Source of the DNA: Dastarcus helophoroides
Taxonomy: Eukaryota > Arthropoda > Insecta > Coleoptera > Bothrideridae
DNA length: 64,000 nucleotides
Assembly: GCA_028583605.1 (NCBI GenBank)
Contig: CM053326.1
Coordinates: forward strand, 50,476,619 to 50,540,618
Reading direction: 5' to 3'
Shown here piece by piece: positions 54,893 to 64,000 of this stretch. Both the position numbers and the translations under genes were made by a program. The first letter of the stretch is position 1; each line of letters starts with the position of its first letter. The notes beneath the pieces were generated by a model. The model was not told the DNA's origin. It saw only the letters and a program-made list of their open reading frames with translations, and did no database searches.

Positions 54893-55014
54893 TAGATAAA
54901 ACACAAAATATATTAACAATAAATGAATTTAGTTAATCTTTACTTGCTCGAATAGTTTATATTCATAATTCGGAAACTGTATCAACAAGAATGAAACAAA
55001 ATGACTAATAATAT
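54893..55014. other. Spacer
   Basis: AT-rich. Nothing recognised. Confidence 0.3.
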
Positions 55015-55373
55015 TGATTACGTGCGTTATCGGTTCGAATTGATACACGTGATGGATTATTCCCACTTTATTACTGAACTCAACTTGGATCACCATAATT
55101 GACAATTAACTTATTATTGACTTCTACTAACTCAATAATTACACTGATTCTAACTGACTGACTCGAGGGAAAGCTGACCGCCTTTTATAGTTTTGGCCCC
55201 CGGATTCTAGAACTTTTCGGCAGATAAGGTTTATCGTTCCCGAAATTTCTAGGAGCTTGTTTCGTTATCGCGGTCGCTTTCCCCTTATCAGATCCTTCTA
55301 GAAACTTTTTTTAATTTACTAAATTATAAAATTCTATTCTAAATCCTATTTCATCTATTTACATTGCGTTACA
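55015..55373 (-). mobile_element. Solo LTR 4 (359 bp)
   Basis: On the minus strand it starts TGTAACGCAATGTAAATAG and ends CGTAATCA, with ATAT duplicated on both sides (55011-55014 and 55374-55377). It contains GATAAGGGGAAAGCG, a TATAAAAGG box (~55182-55190) and a three-unit heat shock element at 55237-55249. It is closest to LTR 3 in sequence but in the opposite orientation. Confidence 0.85.
55237..55249 (-). promoter_or_regulatory. Heat shock element in LTR 4
   Basis: Three alternating units with two-base spacing, read on the plus strand as TTCCCGAAATTTC (the inverted pattern is symmetric). It is upstream of the TATA box in the LTR's orientation. Confidence 0.55.
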
Positions 55374-55377
55374 ATAT

Positions 55378-55844
55378 ATTCACCATGTTAGGGTACTTCA
55401 TCAATTACTTTTTATAAATTTTCTTTAAATTTCTGTCAAATGTTACCAATAGTGTTATCCATACACCTACAAAATTAAAAGACCCTTGCCGGTGCCCAAG
55501 CCGAGATTTTCAATGTCAAATTTACGATTTTTAACATAGAAGGCAATGTTTCCCAGCTTTTTATTTTTTGGTAGCGATACACTTTTGATATTGTGTAAAA
55601 AAAGGCGATGCACATTCATGGAATTTTTTAGCAATCAAAAAAAAAATCATCCAAACTACTTCCAAGTTTTGATGACCAAAAACGTTCTCATAATCTAATG
55701 AGCTCCCAATAAATTCTGGTGACTACCAAAAAAAAACAAAAACATTCTTATGACCTCCACAAATAATTTTGACGACTGAGAAAAATTTTTAAAAATGCTG
55801 TTATTATTATTCATTTGTAATTTTTATGATCTCGTATTTTTTTT
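55378..55844. other. AT-rich DNA, nothing recognised
   Basis: No repeat of the window and no supported gene. Confidence 0.3.
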
Positions 55845-56182
55845 GGGTGGAACGGACTGACCTTGGTTATTTTCAAAAATTGAAATACAAATATTGTCCC
55901 CTGAAACCAAGAAAGATTAAAAAACACAACAGAGATTACTGGCTAACGCGTTTCGATAGCCAAACTACCATCTTCTTGGTTATTTTCAAAAATTAAAATA
56001 CAAATCTTGTTCCTTGAAACCAAAAAAGATTAAAAAAACACAACAGAGGTTGCTCTAACGCGTTTCATCTATCATCTTCTTTCTGAAGATGATAATTTGG
56101 CTACCGAAGCGCGTTAGAGCAACCTCTGTTGTGTTTTTTAATCTTTCTTGGTTTCAGGGGACAAGATCTGTATCTCAATCAC
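55845..56182. mobile_element. Foldback family A copy, left arm duplicated
   Basis: Two left arms in tandem (GGTTATTTTCAAAAATTGAA at ~55865 and TTATTTTCAAAAATTAAAAT at ~55980) are followed by one right arm. The sense core is CTGAAGA, but GAAA reads GAAG. Confidence 0.85.
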
Positions 56183-56269
56183 ATATTTTGGCGTCACACC
56201 TAGAAGTTTCCAACGACAATCTGGTGTGGCGTGACACACCCATTGGGAATCAGTGACGTAAAGTACAGG

Positions 56270-56640
56270 GCAGTATTGGTCAAAGAATGTTGTTGGAGAG
56301 ATTTCAAATTATTGCTGCCAAACCTTTCGATAAATTCGGATAAAAAAGTAATATATTATGTAGGATGATATGAATAAAATGGTAAGATTTTAAGAGGTAC
56401 GTAACCGCAATTTGAATTTACAAATTTCGTGGATTCGATGCTTCATTCCGCGCGTTAAGGAAACATCTTGAAGTAATGGCAACATAGTACTTCTACTGCT
56501 CTTAGATGCCTTTGGCTAAAGGTCCGTTGTGTAATTTTTTTCCTTTATAAGCGTGCAGTGTTGTCGGCTCAGAAAAGCTACTGCAAAACGGCTTGGGGAT
56601 TTGTTATGTATCAAGGCGGATACAATAACAATAAAAACTT
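56270..56640 (+). repeat. Dispersed relative of the 310-bp repeat
   Basis: AAAAAAGTAATATATTATGT, GGATGATATGAATAAAATGG and AAGGAAACATCTTGAAGTA match the 310-bp unit. ACTGCAAAACGGCTTGGGGA (~56580) matches the extra segment of the 51235-51480 copy. The long form is therefore the dispersed element, and the 27.4-kb array is an amplified part of it. Confidence 0.65.
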
Positions 56641-56964
56641 TTTACTACGATTACCGCCGGTGAATAATCTTAAGATATCTTGAATTTTCTCACAGGTTTA
56701 ATCAATAGTAGTAGGTATATGATTTGACAAAAATTGTATTTTTTCACATATATTCTGTTTTAGAAAAAAAATAATAAAAACTATAACAAGAAATATAACA
56801 AATAAATTTGAAAATTCCAGCATGTTTGACAATATATTCTGTAATTTTAAAAGAAAGACAAACAATTTTGTTTCAATACTAAAACTATTCAGTTTTGCTT
56901 TGCTTTACATGAAAGCATTGCTGGAAAAAATCTTTACTTAATTTTTTTGTTGATGAAATTGACT
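56641..56964. other. AT-rich DNA, nothing recognised
   Basis: No gene or repeat is seen. Confidence 0.3.
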
Positions 56965-57172
56965 GGTCCTTGGTTATCTTCAAAAATTGAAATACAAATC
57001 TTGTCCCCTGAAACCAAAGAATATTAAAAAACACAACAAAGGTTGCTCTATCGCGTTTCGACAGCCAATCTATCTGAAGATGATAGCTTGGCTGTCGAAA
57101 CGTGTTAGAGCAACCTTTGCTGTGTTTTCTAATTTTTCTTGGTTTCAGGGGACAAGATTTGTATTTCAATTT
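56965..57172. mobile_element. Foldback family A copy
   Basis: Left arm to GACAGCCAATCTAT, then a sense tip: CTGAAGA (57074-57080), GATAGC/GCTGTC, GAAA, CGTGTT, AGAG. The stem I upstream strand is lost (CTAT in place of CTCT). Right arm to ATTTGTATTTCAATTTC. Confidence 0.9.
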
Positions 57173-58042
57173 CTTCACTTACTATAATTAACTGAAGGTT
57201 TAACAGTTATTGTTTTTGTTCAAATTCCCAATGCATTTGACAGTTGACCATTTGAACAAAATAAAATTTCAGGAACGTTGACGCCTAAAGATCGATTTAT
57301 ACTGATAGTCAAGACATTCGTTTTAAAAATCAAATATTTATATTGATTTAGAAACTGCGGTAAAATAACATAGTTATAATTCTCGTAGCCTGTCAATTTC
57401 TGTAAACGCAGAACCATTACCATTTAAAATGTTCGCATGCAAACATACTCTTTTTATGGGGGCATTAGGAAAGTGAAATATCTTCTGAAGGCTATAAATG
57501 CATTCGTAATGAACTTGATAATATCTAAATTTAGTTAAACATGGGGTATATTCGACTTTCAACTCTAAGGAAATCGAGAATCGGTAGACTAACAACATTC
57601 TATATTCAGTTTTTATGGACGGCAATCGTATAAAGAAAATATCAACCAGAAACACGCAAGTTGAGGATAATTTGAAAAGAAAAAAATTAAAGGTATGGGC
57701 ATTGCAAAAAGTCTGATATAGTCAAGTTATTGCATTTTGGATTGAGTATCTTCCACCACTAATGGAAGAAAAAATCGATTTCTCACCAAGGGCTTATATT
57801 CAACGACTTGATTAATTGAATGAGTCAATTTATTGAATAGGTAAATTGTTTCCAAATACCTCTGAGGTATAACTTAAATGTTGAGTTAGTAAATTGCTCT
57901 TTAATAATTTATGGATGATAAAAACACGTAACAAGGTGCTTGACACCTTAGAAAATGAATTATGACTGTTTGAATGTTACAAGTTGACCCTAAAGAACTT
58001 TTTATGAAATTGAAGCTGATATTTTTAAAGTTAGGTAATAAT
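57173..58042. other. Apparently single-copy AT-rich DNA
   Basis: Minus frames at 57220-57423 and 57374-57655 have no start-context or splice support. No gene is called. Confidence 0.35.
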
Positions 58043-58300
58043 TTTGGTGGAACGAACTGGTCCTTGGTTATTTTCAAAAATTGAAATGCAAAACTTGTCC
58101 CCTGAAACCAAGAAAGATTAAAAAACACAACAAAGGTTGCTCTAACGCGTTTCGACAGCCAAGCTATCATAGTATCTCTCTGACGATGATAGCTGGGCTG
58201 TCGAAACGCGTTAGAGCAACCTTTGTTGTGTTTTTTATTCTTTCTTGGTTTCAGGGGACAAGTTCTGTATTTTAATCTTTATATCGGTCTGTCAAGTTTT
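58043..58300. mobile_element. Foldback family A copy, nearly full length
   Basis: Left arm from TGGTGGAACGAACTGGTCC (58043) to the antisense tip (CTGAAGA lost on that side), then an intact sense tip and right arm. It is the best reference copy for the family. Confidence 0.9.
58176..58216 (+). ncRNA. Hammerhead-like ribozyme motif (family A), intact
   Basis: CTCT (58176-58179), CTGACGA (58180-58186; the variable seventh core base is C), extra T, GATAGC (58188-58193), loop TGG, GCTGTC (58197-58202), GAAA (58203-58206), CGCGTT (58207-58212), AGAG (58213-58216, pairs with CTCT). It has stem I of 4 pairs and stem II of 6 including one G-U. Stem III could form between two copies through the palindrome ACGCGT. 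Confidence 0.55.
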
Positions 58301-58700
58301 GTATTTCAATTTTAGGTAACAATAACAAATTAACAAACATCTGATATTATATTGAATAGCTTTTATGTTGCTATGATACACCATTGTAAGCCTTTATAAT
58401 GCCTAATCATAGAAAAATGCTAACAATCATGGAAACGATATGCTTCAACAAGACAAATCAAAAGCTCTGTAATTTTAATTTTCTTCCAAAAAAAAATATT
58501 TTTTTTTAATTGTAACGCTGTAATATTCTTAAAAGTAGACATTATACAAAAATTCAAATCATAATATTTACATTTTAATTATTTATTCCTAATTAAAACG
58601 ATCCGATACATATTATTTTTCTGCCTTGTTTTTCATTGATGTATTTTTGGTTTTTTACGAAGATGTAGAAAGGGCATCCATTTATAAAAATATGTTTAGA
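58301..58700. other. AT-rich DNA, nothing recognised
   Basis: No gene. A short re-duplication of the family A outer arm (AGTTTTGTATTTCAATTTTA) lies at 58293-58312. Confidence 0.3.
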
Positions 58701-58701
58701 A

Positions 58702-58932
58702 CAGGATGTACTTCTTCCGGGATTGGACCGTGTCAAAGAACTACTAAAAGTGTTCGACGTTTCGCCCACCATCGTAGGGGGCTTCTTCAGACTTTCTTGT
58801 TCCTGAAGAAGCCCCCTACGATGGTGGGCGAGACGTCGAACACTTTTAGTAGTTCTTTGACACGGTTCAATCCCCAAAGAAGTATATCCTGTAGTGACTC
58901 TGACCGTGGAAGCTTTCGTTATCATATATTTA
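58702..58932. mobile_element. Family B foldback (inverted pair of units)
   Basis: Arms ~58702-58790 and ~58805-58932 are reverse complements over ~90 bp and meet around TTCAGACTTTCTTGTTCCTG. The plus-sense motif starts TGTTC, CTGAAGAAGCCC, but its GAAA reads GAGA (58830-58833). The minus-sense motif keeps GAAA but has lost the stem I partner. The outer ends match 34853-34981. Confidence 0.85.
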
Positions 58933-58959
58933 AAAGTTTAAACTGGAAATTACGAGATT

Positions 58960-61900
58960 AAAGTGGAAATTTCTACTTTATACTCCAAATTTCGACTTTT
59001 TTTGAGGAAATTTCATAGATAATGTCGAAATTTCAACTTATTTTCCACGAAATTTCGAGATAAGTCGAAATTTCTTATGCTATGGTTAGGTTAGGTAGAT
59101 GACAATTGAGCCTCGCCAACCCTCCCACCCTTAAAATATAAGGCTACATTCTAAGCACCAACCCGTTTACGATGTAATACTGAAACTTAGCAGTAGGGTA
59201 CGTTCAGTAATTTCAATTTTTGTTACCCAAAATTTCGACTTTTTTCTTGAAATTTCAGGGTTAAAGTAGAATGTTCGAGAAAAAAGTCGAAATTTCAAGT
59301 TCACATTTTACAAAAGCGTAGAAAAGCATTCATTAAACATTATTATATTTAGAAATTTCGACATTTTACAAAAGCGTAAAAAGGACATTGATTACAAAAA
59401 ATAGTTTTAGAGATTTCGACTTTTTTCTCAAAATTTCGATTTTGTTTTGAGATTTCGACCTTTTTTCTCAAAATTTCGATTTTAATCTCGAAATTTTGAC
59501 TTTTTTCTCGAAAATTCGACTTTTTTCTTCAAATTTCCACTTTTTTCTTAAAACTCCGAGATTAATGTCGAAATTTCGACTTCAATCTCGGAATTTCGAC
59601 TTTAATATCGAATTTTTTCTCGAAATTTCGAGAATAAGTCGAAATTTCTATACTCTATGGTTCTATTAGGCAGATGACAGTTGCGTCCCACCACTTCTCT
59701 TTCCCAACAAAGAAAAAAGTCGAAATTTGAGAAAAAAAGTCAAAAGTTTGAGTTTAAAGTCGAAATTTTTAGTTCAAAGTCGAAATTTCGAGAAAAAAAG
59801 TGGAAACTTTGAATTCAAAGTCGACATTTTATATAAGCGCAGAAAGGCATTGATTAAAAAAAAATATATTGAGAAATTTCGACATTTTACAAAAGCGTAA
59901 AAACGACATTGATTTAAAAAAATAGTTTTAGAGATTTCGACTTTTTTCTCGAAATTTCGATTTTGTTTCGAGATTTCGACCTTTTTGCTCGAAATTTCGA
60001 TTTCAATCTCGAAATTTCGACTTTACTCTCGACTTTTTTCTCGAAAATTCGACTTTTTTCTTCAAATTTCTATTTTTCGTTAAAATTTCGAATTAATGTC
60101 GAAATTTCGATTTTAATTTCGGAATTTCGACTTTAATATCGAATTTCTTCTCGAAATTTCGAGAATAAGTCGAAACTTCTATACTCTATGGTTATATTAG
60201 GCAAATGACAGTTGCGTCTTACCACTTCTCTTTCCCAACAAAGAAAAATGTCGAATTTTAAGAAAAAAAGTCGAAATTTTGAGTTTAAAGACGAAATTTC
60301 GGAAAAAAATGTCGAAATTTCGATATTAACCTCAAAATTTCGAGAAAAAGGTCTAAATTCAAGAAAAAAAAAACTAAATTTGAGAAGGTCAAAATTTTGA
60401 GAAAAAAAGTCGAAATTTTGAGAAAAAAGTCGACATTTTAGGAAAAAAGACAAAATTTCGAGAAAAAAGTCGAAATAAATTTGCGAAAAAAGTCGAAATT
60501 TCGATATTAAATTTTCGAAAAAAAAAGTCGAAATTTAAGAAAAAAAGTCGAAATTTTGAGTTTAAAGTCAAAGTTTCAAGAAAATGTCGAAATTTCGATA
60601 TGAAAGTCAAAATTTCGAGAAAAGAGTCGAAATTTGAGGAAAAAAAACGAAATTTAGAGAGAAAAGTCGAAATTTCGAGAAAAAAATCTAAATTTGAGGT
60701 CAAAATTTCGAAAAAAAAAGTCAAAATTTTGAGAAAAAAAATCGAAATTTAGAGAAAAAAGTCAAAATTTCGAGCTTAAAATCGAAATTTGAGAAAAAAG
60801 TTAAAGTTTCAGAGAAAAGTCGAAATTTCTAAAAATAACATTTTTCTTAATCGATGTCCTTTCTAGACCTTTGTAACATTTGGTTAAATTTCGGTTTAAA
60901 AATTGAATTTTCAACTTTTTTTCCACTTTTTTTGAAAGTTTGAGTTTAAAGTCGAAATTTCGGGAAAAAAGTCGAAATTTCGATATTAAGAACAAAATTT
61001 CGAGAAAAAATTTGTAATTTGAGAAAAACAAGTCAAAATTTTGAGTTTAAAGCCGAAATTTAGAGAAAAATTTTAAAAAAAAGTCGAAATTTGAGAAAAA
61101 AAAACGAAATTTCGAGAAAAAGGTCGAAATTTCGAGAAAAAAAATCAAAATTTGAGGTCAAAATTTCGAGAAAAAAGTCAAAATTTTGAGAAAAAAATCC
61201 AAATTTAAGAAAAAAGTCTAAATTTCGAGAAAAAAGTCGAAATTTCGAGCTTAAAATCGAAATTTAAAAAAAAACTCTAAATTTCTAAAAATAACATTTT
61301 TTCGTAAACGATGTCCTTTTTACGCCTTTGTAACATTTCGATAAAGTTAAAATTTACAGAAAAAAGTCGAAAATTTTAAAAAAAAGTCGAAATTTCAGAA
61401 AAAAAACGAAATTTCGAGAAAAAGGTCAAAATTTCGCTAAAAAATCGAAATTTGAGAAGATCAAAATTTCAAGAAAAAATCGAAATTTAAAAAGGTCACA
61501 ATTTCGAGAAAAAAGTCGAAATTTTGAGAAAAATAGTCGAATTTAAGAAAAAAGTCTAAATTTCGATAAAAAAAGTCAAAATTTCGAGCTTAAAATCGAA
61601 ATTTAAGAAAATAACTCTAAATTTCTAAAAGTAACATTTTTTTTTAATCAATGTCCTTTCTACGCCTTTGTAACATTCCGAAAAAGTTAAAATTTCCAGA
61701 AAAAAGTCGAAATTTTGAGAAAAAAGTCGAAATTTGAGAAAAAAGTCAAAGTTTCAGAGAAAAGTCGAAATTTCTAAAAATAACATTTTTTTTAATCGAT
61801 GTCCTTTCTATACCTTTGTAACATTTGGTTAAATTTCAATTTAAAACTTGAATAGGCAACTTTCTTTCCACTTTTTTTTTGAAATTTTGAGTTTAAAGTC

Positions 61901-64000
61901 GAAATTTCAAGAAAATAGTCGAAGTAGCGATATTAAGAACATTTCGAGAAAAAAGCAGCAATTTGAGAAAAAAAGTGAAAATTTTGAATTTAAAGGCGAA
62001 ATTTCGAACAAATTGTCGAAAGTTCGACATTAAAGTCAAAATTTCGAGAAAAAAGTCTAAATACGAGGAAAAAAAACGAAATTTCGAGAAAAAGGTCGAA
62101 ATTTCGAGAAAAAATCGAAATTTGAGAAGGTCAAAATTTCGACTTTTTTCTCGAAATTTTGGAAAATGAAAAATGATAAATAGAGTCAAAATTTAAAAAA
62201 AAAGTCCAAATTTAGGGAAAAAATTTGAAATTTTGAGCTTAAAATCGAAATTTGAGAAAAAAACTTGTAATTTCTAAAAATAACATTTTTTTTTAATCGA
62301 TGCCCTTTCTACGCCTTTGTAACATTTCGAAAAAGTTGAAATTTCCAGAAAAAAGTTAAAATTTCCAGAAAAAAGTCGAAATTTTGAGGAAAAAGTCGAA
62401 ATTTGAGAAAAAAGTCGAAGTTTCAGAGAAAAGTCGATATTTCTAAAAGTAACATTTTTTTAAATCTATGTCCTTTCTATACCTTTGTAACGTTTGCTTA
62501 AATTTCGATTTAAAAATTGAATTTTGAACTTTTCTTCCACTTTCTTTTGAAATTTTGAGTTTAAAGTCGAAATTTCGTCAAAAATGTCGAAAATTCGATA
62601 TTAAGGTCCAAATTTCGATAAAAAAGTTGTAATTTGAGAAAAAAAGTGGAAATTTCGAGAAAAAATCGATATTTGAGAAGAAGGTTAAAATTTCCAAAAA
62701 AAGACGAAATTTTGAAAAAAAAAATGTCGAAATTTAAGAAAAAAATCGAAATTTAAAGACAAAAGTGGAAATTTCGAGCTTAAAATCGAAATTTTAGAAA
62801 AAAAACTTGAACTTATTAATGTAACATTTCGAAAAAGTTGAAATTTCCAGAAAAAAGTCGAAATTTTGAGGAAAAAGTCGAAATTTTGAGAAAAAAAGTT
62901 GAAACTTAAAAAAAAAGTCGAAATTTAGAGAAGAAAGTCGAAATTTCGAGCTTAAAATCGAAATTTCGAGAAAAGAAGTGGAAACTTTGAATTCAAAGTC
63001 GACATTTTATATAAGCGCAGAAAGGCATTTATTAAAAAAAAATTATATTGAGAAACATACATTGATTTAAAAAAATAGTTTTAGAGATTTCGACTTTTTT
63101 CTCGAAATTTCGATTTTGTTTTGAAATTTCGACCTTTTTGCTCGAAATTTCGATTTCAATCTCGAAATTTCGACTTTACCCTCGACTTTTTTCTCGAAAA
63201 TTCGACTTTTTTCTTCAAATTTCTATTTTTCGTTAAAATTCCGAATTAATGTCGAAATTTCGCTTTTAATCTCGGAATTTCGACTTTAATATCGAATTTC
63301 TTCACGAAATTTCAAGAATAAGTCGAAACTTCTATACTCTATGGTTATATTAGGCAAATGATAGTTGCGTCTTACCACTTCTCTTTCCCAACAAAGAAAA
63401 ATGTCGAAATTTAAGAAAAAAAGTCGAAATTTTGAGTTTAAAAACGAAATTTCGGAAAAAATGTCGAAATTTCGATATTAACGTCAAAATTTCGAGAAAA
63501 AGGTCTAAATTCAAGAAAAAAAAACTAAATTTGAGAAGGTCAAAATTTTGAGAAAAAAAGTCGAAATTTTGAGAAAAAAAGTCAACATTTTAGGAAAAAA
63601 GTCGAAATTTTGAGAAAAAAAGTCGAATTAAATTTGCGAAAAAAGTCGAAATTTCGATATTAAGGTCAAATTTTCGAGAAAAAAACTCAAAATTTGAGAG
63701 AAAAAGTCGAAATTTTGAGTTTAAAGTCGAAGTTTCGAGAAAAATGTCGAAATTTCGATATTAAGGTCAAAATTTCGAGAAAAAAAAATTAAAACTTGAG
63801 GAAAAAAAACGAAATTTCGACAGAAAGGTCGAAATTTCGAGAAAAAATCTAAATTTGAGGTCAAAATTTCGAGAAAAAAAGTCAAAATTTTGAGAAAAAA
63901 GTCGAAATTTAGGAAAAAAGTCTAGATTTCGAGAAAAAAGTCGAAATGTCGAGCTTAAAATCGAAATTTAAGAAAAAAATTCTAAATGTCTAAAAATAAC
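58960..64000. repeat. TCGAAATTT array in ~3.15-kb higher-order units
   Basis: The basic unit is about 20 bp (GTCGAAATTTCGAGAAAAAA), with the palindromic core TCGAAATTTCGA. A GC-richer landmark, TATTAGGCAAATGACAGTTG and CACTTCTCTTTCCCAACAAA, occurs at ~60195 and ~63349 (3153 bp apart) and, diverged, at ~59672 and ~59093. GTGGAAACTTTGAATTCAAA occurs at 59800 and 62978. AATCGATGTCCTTTCTA-type sequence occurs at ~60849, 61307, 61648, 61794, 62297 and 62465. Strand bias switches at the landmark. The array runs off the window. Frames are by-products. Confidence 0.9.

Noticed and set aside
57220..57655. Minus frames of 67 and 93 codons
   Set aside because: No splice or promoter support. Length is within chance for this amount of sequence.
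45996..58275. Recurrent small frame containing FVVFFNLSWFQGTSFVFQ-type text
   Set aside because: It is the T-rich strand of the family A arm translated at each copy. Frame and length vary between copies.
59640..62190. Many K/N/F/S-rich frames in the last 5 kb
   Set aside because: They arise from the ~20-bp TCGAAATTT unit and lack start context, splice sites or conservation.
1..64000. tRNA, rRNA and bacterial-type operon signals
   Set aside because: No cloverleaf with a matching GTTCGAAtC arm, no rRNA landmark and no ribosome-binding-site-plus-ORF organisation was seen.

Overview
The window looks like a piece of an animal genome, most likely an insect. It is strongly AT-rich and repeat-dense. 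It holds mariner, hAT-like, Jockey-like, RTE-like and LTR element relics, introns with canonical GT/AG borders, and no bacterial gene organisation. Nothing identifies the species. No complete host gene is visible. The best host coding piece is a 156-bp internal exon on the minus strand (11886-12041) with consensus splice sites and an unrecognised product. Weaker exon candidates lie near 18.3-18.7, 24.2 and 48.9 kb on the plus strand.

Layout. 1-2.6 kb: simple-sequence DNA ending in a CACTG terminus, then a mariner 5' scrap. 3.5-5.7 kb: a ~385-bp dispersed repeat and foldback elements. 6.4-9.2 kb: a 2.8-kb purine pentanucleotide array sitting in the apex of a foldback element. 9.2-13.6 kb: low-complexity DNA, head-to-head dispersed repeats, a solo LTR and the host exon. 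14.3-17.4 kb: a hAT-like element with an 8-bp target duplication, filled with simple sequence and a second purine array. 19.5-24.1 kb: a pile of broken non-LTR retrotransposons and a solo LTR. 24.8-27.2 kb: a mariner whose transposase core is replaced by a third purine array. 27.4-28.6 kb: a 310-bp tandem repeat. 29.8-36.2 kb: two Jockey-like copies, the second split by a 4.6-kb element with CAGTGGC ends. 40.1-45.0 kb: a 200-bp satellite framed by inverted dispersed repeats. 45-51 kb: many foldback elements. 52.0-54.9 kb: a foldback inside a foldback, plus a solo LTR. 55.0-55.4 kb: a fourth solo LTR. 59-64 kb: a long array of a ~20-bp TCGAAATTT motif organised in ~3.15-kb units.

Most notable signal: two unrelated short repeat families carry the same RNA-like motif at one end, the catalytic-core strings of a type I hammerhead ribozyme (CUGAAGA, a paired stem II, GAAA, then a minimal stem III and a matching stem I). 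Family A has about 19 loci, many of them palindromic head-to-head dimers. Family B has loci at 34.9 and 58.7 kb. This resembles Penelope-like elements and animal retrozymes, but both families have one extra base before stem II, so activity needs testing.

Other themes: all three purine pentanucleotide arrays sit inside transposable elements, two of them with clear terminal repeats and one in a foldback apex. The solo LTRs share a promoter with TATA boxes, GATA motifs and, in three of four, heat-shock-element arrays. Nearly all long open frames here are by-products of 5-, 90- or ~20-bp repeats and are not genes.
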